In this document: positions 56,245 to 63,360 of the stretch, piece after piece
How positions within the stretch are numbered: position 1 is the stretch's first letter
Layout of the letters: the number at the start of each line of letters is the position of its first letter
Source: Clostridia bacterium
GTDB taxonomy: Bacteria; Bacillota; Clostridia; Christensenellales; Aristaeellaceae
DNA length: 64,000 nucleotides
Reading direction: 5' to 3'
Assembly (NCBI GenBank): GCA_017429695.1
Contig: JAFROK010000012.1
Location: forward strand, 1 to 64,000
Program-made: the position numbers and the translations under genes
The notes under the pieces: model-generated
Seen by the model: the letters and a program-made list of their open reading frames with translations, nothing else
The model's database searches: none
What the model was told of the DNA's origin: nothing

Positions 56245-57453
56245 ATGAAGAAATATCTGCTTGTTCACAGGGAAACGGAAATTCCGGAGGAACTGTCGGC
56301 GCTGAAGGGAACATTTTCCGAAGCTTTTTCAGCGGAGGAGGCTGTGCGGGCTGTGGAACAGGAAGAAACCCTGTCCGCCGTGCTGATTGATACGCCTTCC
56401 GCCATTCCGGATATCCGGCAGCTGATCCGCTTCGTCAACGAGCGGAACAACGATCTGCTGGCATTCCCGGTGCTGATCCTGACCGATGAAACGCACATTG
56501 CGGCGGATGAGCAGTACCTGGGCGGCGTGGTGGTTGACTGTATTATGAAGCCGGTCCGGGCCGCCGTGCTGAAGAACCGCGTCACCAACGCGGAACAGCT
56601 GGTCAGCTCCGTTTCATTTACTGAATTTTCAAAGATGCTGCAATCCCTGCCGGCCAATATTTACCTGAAGGACAACAAGGCCCGCTACGTTTTCTCCTCC
56701 CAGACCTGGCACCACCTGAATACGGCGGAGGATCCGGACTGGACGATCCGCGGAAAGACGGATATCGATATCCGGAAGGACAAGGAGAACGCCCAGAAGG
56801 CGCTTGAGTCCGACCTGGAACTGATCCGGAGCGGAAAGGGCACCTCCTATATTATCGAGGAAAACGACGGTGACCAGGAATACCTGCAGATCATCAAGGA
56901 ACCTTTGTTTTATGAGGATGGCCGGGTCCGCGGGATTATCGCCCTGATCAATATTGTGACGGAGCAGGAGCAGATGCGCAGGAAGCTGCGGGAGCGGTAT
57001 ATCACAGACCAGCTGACGCGGGTATACAACCGCAGCTACTATACGGAATACCTGGCAGAGCTGGAGCATCATGCGCCGGATCCGCTGAGCATCATTATCG
57101 CAGACTGTGATCATCTCAAACAGATTAACGACACCTGTGGGCATATCGCGGGAGATGACTATATCCGGAGCTGCGCGGAACTGCTACGCTTCTGCCTGCC
57201 GGAGGAAGCGCTGGTCTTCCGGACAGGGGGAGACGAATTTGCCGTTTTCCTGCCGGGAACCGGCGCGGAAGAAACGAAGCATCTGATTGAGCAGCTTCGG
57301 AAACGGCAGAGCAAGTACAGGATTGACGGAAACACGCTGTCCGTATCATTCGGGTGCAGTACCATGCAGGGGGACCATGATCTGAAACGGTATATCGCGG
57401 AAGCGGACCAGAATATGTACGCGGACAAGCAGGCGAGGAAAATCAGCAGGTAA
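56245..57453 (+). CDS. Diguanylate cyclase with receiver-like and PAS domains
   Basis: The product has 402 residues. Residues ~1-120 look like a divergent response-regulator receiver: LSAVLID supplies a possible phospho-Asp and DCIMKPV the conserved Lys, but the usual acidic pair after strand 1 is absent. Residues ~130-250 are PAS-like (LPANIYLKDNKARYVF, GKTDIDI). Residues ~260-402 are a GGDEF domain with an intact RTGGDEFAVFL, DQLTRVYNR and SFGCST, so c-di-GMP synthesis is expected. Start ATG 56245 is preferred; an ATG at 56176 lies almost on a TATAAT (56160-56165) and would be leaderless. It is divergent from the EAL-type phosphodiesterase. Confidence 0.85.
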   Translation: MKKYLLVHRETEIPEELSALKGTFSEAFSAEEAVRAVEQEETLSAVLIDTPSAIPDIRQLIRFVNERNNDLLAFPVLILTDETHIAADEQYLGGVVVDCIMKPVRAAVLKNRVTNAEQLVSSVSFTEFSKMLQSLPANIYLKDNKARYVFSSQTWHHLNTAEDPDWTIRGKTDIDIRKDKENAQKALESDLELIRSGKGTSYIIEENDGDQEYLQIIKEPLFYEDGRVRGIIALINIVTEQEQMRRKLRERYITDQLTRVYNRSYYTEYLAELEHHAPDPLSIIIADCDHLKQINDTCGHIAGDDYIRSCAELLRFCLPEEALVFRTGGDEFAVFLPGTGAEETKHLIEQLRKRQSKYRIDGNTLSVSFGCSTMQGDHDLKRYIAEADQNMYADKQARKISR

Positions 57454-57478
57454 TCACCGAAGAACGGAGGGGCCGGGA

Positions 57479-57886
57479 ATGAAAGGGAACAACGAAGTAC
57501 TGATGGAAATCCATGTGACGATCCTGGAAGCGGTGGATGTGGAAGGCACGCAGCAGAAGGTGGTCATGATTCCTTTTACGGCGGAGGCGAAAGGCCCGTA
57601 TTTTACCGGGAAAGTGATCGGCCCCGGGGTTGATACCCAGCGGATCGGTCCGGACGGGAAGGCGCATCTTTCCGCCCGGTATATGCTGGAAGGGACAGAT
57701 GCTGAAGGGATCGCGTGCAGGGTTTTTGTGGAAAACCAGGGCACATGGGAAACCGGCTTTGTGCCGACCGTTGTGACGGACAGCCCGCTGCTGGCCGGCT
57801 GGGAAACCGCGGCGCTGCAGGCAACGGTGGAAGGCGCACCGGGCGGCGTGCTGATCCGGATCAGCCGGGCTAATGAAAACGAATGA
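57479..57886 (+). CDS. DUF3237 family protein
   Basis: The product has 135 residues, soluble, with no signal. The DUF3237 pattern is seen as GPYFTGKVIGPGVDTQRI, LSARYMLEGTDAEGIACRV and a terminal LLAGWETAALQATVEG. The family folds as a small beta-barrel and has no established function; family members often occur beside hydrolases or in catabolic clusters. AGGGGCC lies before ATG 57479, 25 bases after the cyclase gene. The next gene begins 13 bases after its stop, suggesting a short operon with the serine hydrolase. Confidence 0.72.
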   Translation: MKGNNEVLMEIHVTILEAVDVEGTQQKVVMIPFTAEAKGPYFTGKVIGPGVDTQRIGPDGKAHLSARYMLEGTDAEGIACRVFVENQGTWETGFVPTVVTDSPLLAGWETAALQATVEGAPGGVLIRISRANENE

Positions 57887-57899
57887 AAGGATGAAACGC

Positions 57900-59048
57900 A
57901 TGCAACTGATTCAGAATACCCTCAGCCGGTTTGTTGATTCCGGGGAGATTGCCGGATGCGCGATCCGGATTATGCGGAACGATAAGGTTTTCTTTGAAGG
58001 CAACTTTGGCTACGCGGATATCGAAAACAAGGTGAAAATGTCTTCGGAGAATACGATTTTCCGGATTGCTTCCATGTCCAAGGTCATCACGGTGGCCGGC
58101 ATCATGCAGTTGTATGAGCAGGGACTGTTCAAGATGTGGGATCCCGTGAGCCGGTTCCTGCCGGGATTCAGGAATCCGAAGGTGGCGCTGGAGAAACCGG
58201 ACGGAAGCTGTGAGATCGTGGACGCCAAAGGCGAAATCACCATGCGGCAGCTGTTCACGATGACCAGCGGCGTGCCTTATCCGTGGGGAGATACTGCCGC
58301 GGGCCGGATCCGGATTGAGAAGGAAAAGGAATATGAGGCATCCGGCAAACCTGTGCCGGGGAATGTGGCATATGCCAACCTGGTCGGGGAGCTTCCGCTG
58401 GCCTTTGAGCCGGGCGAAAGATGGATGTACGGTTTCTCGATCGATGTGCTTGGCGCGGTCGTTGAGGTACTGAGCGGCAAAACGCTGGGAGAATACCTGA
58501 AGGAGCATATTTTCGATCCGCTGGGCATGAAGGATACCGGGTTCTATGTGCCGGCCGGGAAGCTGGACCGGGTTGCGACGCTGTATCAGATCAATGAAGG
58601 CATGAAAGCGGAAAAGCGGGATTTTACAACGGAAAAACCGGCGTTTGAAAGCGGAGGTGGCGGCCTGTACTCCACGGTTCCGGATTATTCCCGGTTTGCC
58701 CAGATGCTGCTGCACGGCGGCACCCTGGACGACGTCCGGATCCTGGGAAGGAAGACGGTGGACCTGATGTCCACGGATCACCTGACACCGGAACAGCGGA
58801 AGGGGGACGGCTGGGATACCCAGCGCGGTTACGGCTACGGCCTGGGCGTGCGGGTGATGACCAATCCGGAGCTTGCCGGAATCAACGGCTCCGTCGGCGA
58901 ATGGGGCTGGGACGGCGCCTTCGGCAACTGGTTCTGTGTGGACCCGAAGGAAAACCTGACCTGCGTCTACCTGACCACCAACCTCCCCGGAGACCATTAC
59001 CGGTTCATTCCGAAACTGATGGCGTCCATGTATGCCTCGCTGGACTGA
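57900..59048 (+). CDS. Beta-lactamase-fold serine hydrolase (class C / esterase-like)
   Basis: The product has 382 residues. The active-site SMSK (Ser58, Lys61), YGFSIDVLG with Tyr177 as the YxN-like motif, and a C-terminal GYGYGLGVRVM strand with NGSVGEWGWDGAFG match the beta-lactamase/D-Ala-D-Ala carboxypeptidase/esterase EstB group. No signal peptide is seen, so it is probably a cytosolic esterase or amidase rather than an antibiotic-resistance enzyme. Of three ATGs (57873, 57891, 57900), 57900 best fits AAAGG at 57886-57890. It lies in a run with DUF3237 and GNAT genes; the substrate is unknown. Confidence 0.82.
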   Translation: MQLIQNTLSRFVDSGEIAGCAIRIMRNDKVFFEGNFGYADIENKVKMSSENTIFRIASMSKVITVAGIMQLYEQGLFKMWDPVSRFLPGFRNPKVALEKPDGSCEIVDAKGEITMRQLFTMTSGVPYPWGDTAAGRIRIEKEKEYEASGKPVPGNVAYANLVGELPLAFEPGERWMYGFSIDVLGAVVEVLSGKTLGEYLKEHIFDPLGMKDTGFYVPAGKLDRVATLYQINEGMKAEKRDFTTEKPAFESGGGGLYSTVPDYSRFAQMLLHGGTLDDVRILGRKTVDLMSTDHLTPEQRKGDGWDTQRGYGYGLGVRVMTNPELAGINGSVGEWGWDGAFGNWFCVDPKENLTCVYLTTNLPGDHYRFIPKLMASMYASLD

Positions 59049-59102
59049 TTCCGGCGGGAGGGTGAACAAGGCTGCCCTGATTTCAGGAGGTTATGAAAGC
59101 GC

Positions 59103-60290
59103 ATGACCGAAGTGCAGATACTTGAAACGGAAAGACTGGTTTTACGTCCCTGGAAGGAATCAGATGCGGAGGAATGTTATCGGTATGCACAGGATCCCCG
59201 TGTCGGCCCTGCTGCAGGATGGCCGGTGCACACGAGCGTTGAGAACAGCCGCCGGATTATCCGGGATGTTCTTTCTGTTCCGGAAACATATGCTATTGTA
59301 CTGAAAGAAACAGGGCTGCCGATCGGAAGTATCGGCCTGCATCATAACGATCTGGCCGAGAAAGACGATGAGGCGGAGCTGGGATACTGGCTGGGCGTGC
59401 CGTACTGGGGTCGGGGAATTGTTCCGGAAGCAGCCTGTGAAATGCTTCGGCATGCTTTTGAGGATCTGGGTTTACTGCGCGTCTGGTGCGGTTATTACGA
59501 AGGAAATGAAAAATCCAGACGGGTACAGGAGAAACTCGGCTTCCGGCATCAATGGATAACAGAAAACGTCCCCGTTCCGCAGATGCAAGAAACGCGGAAA
59601 GGCCATGTCAGCCTGCTGACCAGGGAACAATGGACGGTGCGGAACAGCCTGATGAGCTTTGACAATCATGATCCCCGGATTCCATACTATGAGCTGATGC
59701 TTGAACAAAACCTGGATGATATTTCCGAAATTCCGCTGCCTACCGGATATCATTATCAGAATTATACCCCGGGAGACAAAGCAATATGGATCACCATTGA
59801 AAAGACCGCAAAGGAATTCAATACCTTCGAAGAGGGAGAAGCCGCCTGGGAGAAATATTATGCCGGTCATGAGAATGAACTCGAAGACAGGATGTTTTTT
59901 GTGGCTGACGATGACGGGCAGATGCTCGCCACAGCAACTGCATATTACGATATCCGGACTGGCGATGACGGAAAGACCGGCTGGCTTCACTGGGTGGCTG
60001 TCCGGCGGGACGCACAGGGACAGGGTTTGTCAAAACCGCTGATTACCCATGTGCTTCAATACATGAAAAAGCTTGGCTATACCCGGGCTGTCATTCCGAC
60101 ACAAACGACGACATGGCTGGCATGCAAGGTATACCTCGATCTCGGCTTCCGGCCGATACCGAAGAATGCGGAAAGAAATAAAACAGGATGGCGAATTGTC
60201 AGGACACTGACGAACCATCCTGCACTTTCCGGGTTTGCCCCGGTTTTGAAAGCAGAACTCATCGAAAAGCAAGCAGACGCTGTCCGCTGA
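59103..60290 (+). CDS. Fused double GNAT N-acetyltransferase
   Basis: The product has 395 residues with two GNAT domains. Residues ~5-178 are a RimJ/RimL-type domain (ERLVLRPWKESDAEECYRY, LGYWLGVPYWGRGIVPEAA carrying the acetyl-CoA loop, NEKSRRVQEKLGF). Residues ~185-380 form a second, different GNAT (WLHWVAVRRDAQGQGLSKPL, acetyl-CoA loop RDAQGQG). Such proteins acetylate amino groups of small molecules, peptides or proteins; targets cannot be told. GGAGG (59086-59090) lies 12 bases before ATG 59103; the nearer ATG at 59093 opens a frame of ten codons only. It is followed closely by the hydrolase gene. Confidence 0.85.
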   Translation: MTEVQILETERLVLRPWKESDAEECYRYAQDPRVGPAAGWPVHTSVENSRRIIRDVLSVPETYAIVLKETGLPIGSIGLHHNDLAEKDDEAELGYWLGVPYWGRGIVPEAACEMLRHAFEDLGLLRVWCGYYEGNEKSRRVQEKLGFRHQWITENVPVPQMQETRKGHVSLLTREQWTVRNSLMSFDNHDPRIPYYELMLEQNLDDISEIPLPTGYHYQNYTPGDKAIWITIEKTAKEFNTFEEGEAAWEKYYAGHENELEDRMFFVADDDGQMLATATAYYDIRTGDDGKTGWLHWVAVRRDAQGQGLSKPLITHVLQYMKKLGYTRAVIPTQTTTWLACKVYLDLGFRPIPKNAERNKTGWRIVRTLTNHPALSGFAPVLKAELIEKQADAVR

Positions 60291-60308
60291 GAAGAAGGTG
60301 GAAGGAAT

Positions 60309-60905
60309 ATGAGCAAGGCCATCGCATGCCTGTTCCCCGGCATCGGCTACACCTGCGACAAGCCGCTGATGTACTATAGCTGGAAGCTGCTGAAAGGACT
60401 GGGCTGGGAGGTCGTTCCGGTTCCGTATACCGGCTTTCCTTCCGGCGTGAAGGGCAATGCGGAAAAGATGCAGCAGGCTGCGCATATGGCGCTGGAACAG
60501 GCGGAAGAGATGTTAAGGGACATCGAATGGAGCGACTATTCCGATATCCTCCTGATCGGAAAGAGCGTCGGAACCGTCGTGTGCGCCGCATATGCCCGGC
60601 ACCACCGGCTGCAGTGCCGCCAGATTCTCTTTACCCCGGTGGAGGCAACTTTCCAGTTTGCCGGCCGGCAGTCCATTGTATTCCACGGAACCGCGGATCC
60701 ATGGGCGGACACGAAAGCCATTGAGGAATGTTGCTATCGGATGGGTATCCCGCTGTATGAAACGGAGAATGCCAATCATTCCCTGGAAACCGGGGATGTT
60801 GACTTTGATATTAAAACCATGCGGAAAACAATGAAAACTGTCAGGGCGTATGTCCTCGGGGAGGAGAACAAAGAAAAAACGGTCACAGGCGGCGGGAATG
60901 ATTGA
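60309..60905 (+). CDS. Alpha/beta-hydrolase-fold protein
   Basis: The product has 198 residues. A small alpha/beta hydrolase: nucleophile elbow GKSVG (Ser86), a later GTADPWAD with the likely acid, and NHSLE with the catalytic His. There is no lid domain and no signal peptide, so it is a compact cytosolic enzyme, perhaps of the dienelactone-hydrolase or carboxylesterase type. GAAGGTGGAAGG precedes the ATG, 18 bases after the GNAT gene. Its stop codon overlaps the -35 of the aro leader promoter. Confidence 0.78.
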   Translation: MSKAIACLFPGIGYTCDKPLMYYSWKLLKGLGWEVVPVPYTGFPSGVKGNAEKMQQAAHMALEQAEEMLRDIEWSDYSDILLIGKSVGTVVCAAYARHHRLQCRQILFTPVEATFQFAGRQSIVFHGTADPWADTKAIEECCYRMGIPLYETENANHSLETGDVDFDIKTMRKTMKTVRAYVLGEENKEKTVTGGGND

Positions 60906-60930
60906 CAGGACGCGCATTCGGATGTATTCT
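60902..60930 (+). promoter_or_regulatory. Sigma-A promoter of the aro leader
   Basis: TTGACA (60902-60907, perfect), 17-base spacer, TATTCT (60925-60930, 4/6). The transcript would begin near 60937, about 26 bases before the leader-peptide ATG. Confidence 0.8.
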
Positions 60931-60962
60931 TGGACACGGAATACGGAAGGGAGCGCGAAACA

Positions 60963-61019
60963 ATGATGTTCGCTTATGCATATTATTATTTTACCGGAGC
61001 GATGGATGGCCGCGGATAA
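60963..61019 (+). CDS. Aromatic-rich leader peptide of the aro operon
   Basis: An 18-codon frame, MMFAYAYYYFTGAMDGRG, ends at TAA 61017-61019. AAGGGAG (60947-60953) lies nine bases before ATG 60963. Six of its first ten residues are Phe or Tyr, including three Tyr in a row. It sits between a near-consensus promoter and an intrinsic terminator, directly upstream of aroB. That is the organisation of ribosome-mediated attenuators such as pheL and trpL. Ribosome stalling at Tyr/Phe codons would favour the antiterminator described next. It is too short to be found by normal gene calling. Confidence 0.75.
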   Translation: MMFAYAYYYFTGAMDGRG

Positions 61020-61076
61020 AAATGATCCGGCGCACATCCACCGCTTCTTGTTGTAGGAAGACGGTGGATTTTTTTT
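61000..61076 (+). promoter_or_regulatory. Attenuator: antiterminator and intrinsic terminator upstream of aroB
   Basis: Terminator: ATCCACCG-CTTC (61036-61047), loop, GAAG, one bulged A, CGGTGGAT (61062-61069), then eight T (61069-61076 with overlap). Competing antiterminator: CGATGGATG (61000-61008) pairs with CATCCACCG (61035-61043), eight of nine pairs, capped by CGGAT/ATCCG. The two folds use the same ATCCACCG strand and so exclude each other. A ribosome reaching the leader stop at 61017 would cover 61000-61008 and let the terminator form; one stalled at the Tyr codons (60975-60989) would leave it free. Confidence 0.75.
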
Positions 61077-61110
61077 ACGATTGCATTTCGGAGAGGAGCA
61101 GATATCATCC

Positions 61111-62124
61111 ATGATCATTCCGATGAACCTGGGAAAGGACAGCTATGATATCATCCTGGAGCGGGGATGCATCCGGCGGGCCGGGGAGCTGCTGAACCTG
61201 CAGCGGAAGGTGCTGATCGTAACGGACGACGGCGTACCGGCAGCATATGCGCAGAGCGTGGCCGCCCAGTGCCGGGAGGCGGATATCGCGACGCTGCCCC
61301 AGGGGGAAAGCCACAAGAACTTTGACAGCTTTCAGGTAATCCTGCGGCGGATGCTGGCCTTCGGCATGACGCGGAAGGACTGCGTGGTGGCAGTTGGCGG
61401 CGGTGTGATGGGCGACATGGCCGGATTTGCCGCGGCGTGCTATATGCGGGGCGTTGATTTCTATAACATTCCGACAACAGTGCTGTCCCAGGTAGATTCG
61501 TCCATCGGCGGGAAAACCGCGATCGACCTGGACGGGATCAAGAACATCGTCGGCGCATTCTACCAGCCCAAACGCGTGCTGATCGATCCCGAGGTGCTTT
61601 CCACCCTGCCGGACAGGCAGATCGCCAACGGCATGGCGGAGGCCGTGAAGATGGCGCTGTGCTTTGACGAAGAAGGATTTCAGCTGTTTGAATCCGGCGA
61701 CTGGCGGGAGCAGACGGATCGGATCATTGAGAACGCGCTGCGGATCAAGAAGCGCGTTGTGGAGGAAGACGAAAAGGAACAGGGACTCCGGAAGACACTG
61801 AACTTCGGCCATACGCTGGGCCATGGAATCGAGAGCCTGCATGAGGAAAACGGCCTGCTGCACGGGGAGTGCGTGGCGCTGGGCATGATTCCGATGTGTG
61901 CGCCGGATGTGCGGCAGCGGCTGATTCCGGTGCTGGAAAGGCTGGGCCTTCCGACAGCCTGCGACGCGGATCCGGACCGGGTGATGGCGGCGGTGGCGCA
62001 CGACAAGAAGGCGGGGAACGGAACGATTACGGCGGTGATCGTGGAAAAGGCCGGCAGCTGCCGGATGACGGAGATGACGCCGGAGGAGCTGAAGGCGCGG
62101 TATACGGCGCTGCTAAGGAGATAG
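61111..62124 (+). CDS. aroB: 3-dehydroquinate synthase
   Basis: The product has 337 residues. Second step of the shikimate pathway: DAHP to 3-dehydroquinate, using NAD and a divalent metal. Motifs: VVAVGGGVMGDMAGFAAA, IPTTVLSQVDSSIGGKTAID, NGMAEAVKMAL and the metal His region NFGHTLGHGIESL and HGECVALGM. GGAGAGGAG precedes ATG 61111; an upstream TTG in frame at 61081 is not used. It is first of aroB-aroC-aroE behind a predicted Tyr/Phe-responsive attenuator. The C-terminus is slightly short of family average but complete. Confidence 0.95.
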   Translation: MIIPMNLGKDSYDIILERGCIRRAGELLNLQRKVLIVTDDGVPAAYAQSVAAQCREADIATLPQGESHKNFDSFQVILRRMLAFGMTRKDCVVAVGGGVMGDMAGFAAACYMRGVDFYNIPTTVLSQVDSSIGGKTAIDLDGIKNIVGAFYQPKRVLIDPEVLSTLPDRQIANGMAEAVKMALCFDEEGFQLFESGDWREQTDRIIENALRIKKRVVEEDEKEQGLRKTLNFGHTLGHGIESLHEENGLLHGECVALGMIPMCAPDVRQRLIPVLERLGLPTACDADPDRVMAAVAHDKKAGNGTITAVIVEKAGSCRMTEMTPEELKARYTALLRR

Positions 62125-62125
62125 G

Positions 62126-62146
62126 TATCAGGTGTCAGGTTTCAGG
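62126..62146 (+). repeat. Heptamer tandem repeat after aroB
   Basis: TATCAGG, TGTCAGG and TTTCAGG, starting 2 bases after the TAG stop. Same motif and placement as at 7084-7103. Confidence 0.6.
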
Positions 62147-62168
62147 AAAGTGCACGGAGGAATTCATT

Positions 62169-63266
62169 ATGAAAAATACGTTTGGCAATGCCATAACGGT
62201 TACTTTGTTCGGGGAGAGTCACGGGCCGGAAATCGGGGCGGTGCTGGACGGCCTGCCTTCCGGACTGGCAGTGGACGAGGCGTTCATTGCGGAGCGGCTG
62301 CGCCTGCGGCGGCCGGCGGGGGCGATATCCACCGGGCGGCAGGAAGCGGATCCCTTCCGGATTGTGAGCGGCGTGTTCGGCGGCAGAACGACCGGTACCC
62401 CCCTGGCGATCCTGATTCCCAACAGCGATGTAAGAAGCAGGGATTATTCCTTCGGACCGGCCCGTCCGGGGCATGCGGACTACACGGCGCATGTGCGGTA
62501 CGGCGGATATGAGGATTACCGGGGCGGGGGCCATTTCAGCGGGCGGATTACCGCGGCGCTGACGGCAGCCGGGGCGATTCTGCTGGATGCGCTGTCACAG
62601 AAAGGCATTCAGATCGGCACCCATGTTGCCCGCTGCGCCGGGATTGACGACGCATCCTTCTCCGGAAACCCGGAAGCGGATATCCGGAAGCTGAACGCCA
62701 GTGATTTTGCCGTGCTGAACGAACAGAAAGGCGCGGAGATGCGTGAGGCGATTGCCCGGGCAGCGGAGGAAGGCGACAGCGTCGGCGGTATTCTGGAAAC
62801 CATGGTGACCGGCATGCCGGCCGGGGTCGGGGAACCCTGGTTTGATACGCTGGAGGGTGAACTGGCCCATGCGCTGTTCTCGGTTCCGGCGGTCAAAGGC
62901 GTGGAATTCGGGGACGGGTTCCGGATGGCGGATATGAAGGGCAGCGAAGCCAATGATCCGATGATTATCCGGAACGGACAGGTTGCCACCGAAACAAACC
63001 ATAACGGCGGCATCAACGGCGGAATCTCAAACGGTATGCCGCTGGTATTCCGCTGCGCGGTAAAGCCGACGCCGTCCATCCGGAAGGAACAGCGGACGGT
63101 GGATATGGCAACAAAGCAGGAAACGACGATATCCGTGGCCGGGCGGCACGATCCGGCGATTGTGCACCGGGCCAGGGCGGTAGTGGACAGTGTGGCAGCG
63201 ATTGTGATTGCAGATAATCTGTCCATGCGCTTTGGAACAGATTACCTGCAATCTGTACAAGAATAA
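62169..63266 (+). CDS. aroC: Chorismate synthase
   Basis: The product has 365 residues. Last step of the shikimate pathway: EPSP to chorismate, needing reduced FMN. Signature regions GESHGPEIGAVLDGLPSG, RRPAGAIS, RPGHADYTAHVRYGGYEDYR, GGGHFSGRITA and TNHNGGINGGISNGMP are intact. ATG 62169 follows GGAGG (62156-62160); the frame extends back into aroB but without a proper start. Cotranscribed with aroB (44-base gap holding a heptamer repeat) and aroE. Confidence 0.96.
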   Translation: MKNTFGNAITVTLFGESHGPEIGAVLDGLPSGLAVDEAFIAERLRLRRPAGAISTGRQEADPFRIVSGVFGGRTTGTPLAILIPNSDVRSRDYSFGPARPGHADYTAHVRYGGYEDYRGGGHFSGRITAALTAAGAILLDALSQKGIQIGTHVARCAGIDDASFSGNPEADIRKLNASDFAVLNEQKGAEMREAIARAAEEGDSVGGILETMVTGMPAGVGEPWFDTLEGELAHALFSVPAVKGVEFGDGFRMADMKGSEANDPMIIRNGQVATETNHNGGINGGISNGMPLVFRCAVKPTPSIRKEQRTVDMATKQETTISVAGRHDPAIVHRARAVVDSVAAIVIADNLSMRFGTDYLQSVQE

Positions 63267-63272
63267 AAGATT

Positions 63273-63290
63273 CCGCATCTGCGGATGCGG
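63273..63290 (+). other. Small hairpin in the aroC-aroE spacer
   Basis: CCGCATC, loop TGCG, GATGCGG: seven perfect pairs seven bases after the aroC stop. There is no T run, so it probably protects the aroC message end rather than terminating. Confidence 0.45.
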
Positions 63291-63360
63291 CCAGAGCTTT
63301 CCGATCGCCCTGGACCTTCGGCGCAGATATACTTTGAGACTACAGTGTTTAGGAGATAGT

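Noticed and set aside
61020..61110. T-box riboswitch upstream of aroB
   Set aside because: No stem I, no T-box sequence and too little space; a leader-peptide attenuator explains the elements.
60902..61114. 70-codon frame overlapping the aro leader
   Set aside because: It lies in another register, runs through the terminator T run and lacks a good start; the 18-codon peptide fits much better.
18960..63307. Shared 12-mer GCTTTCCGATCG at 18960 and 63296
   Set aside because: Many 12-mer matches are expected by chance in 64 kb, and the flanks differ.
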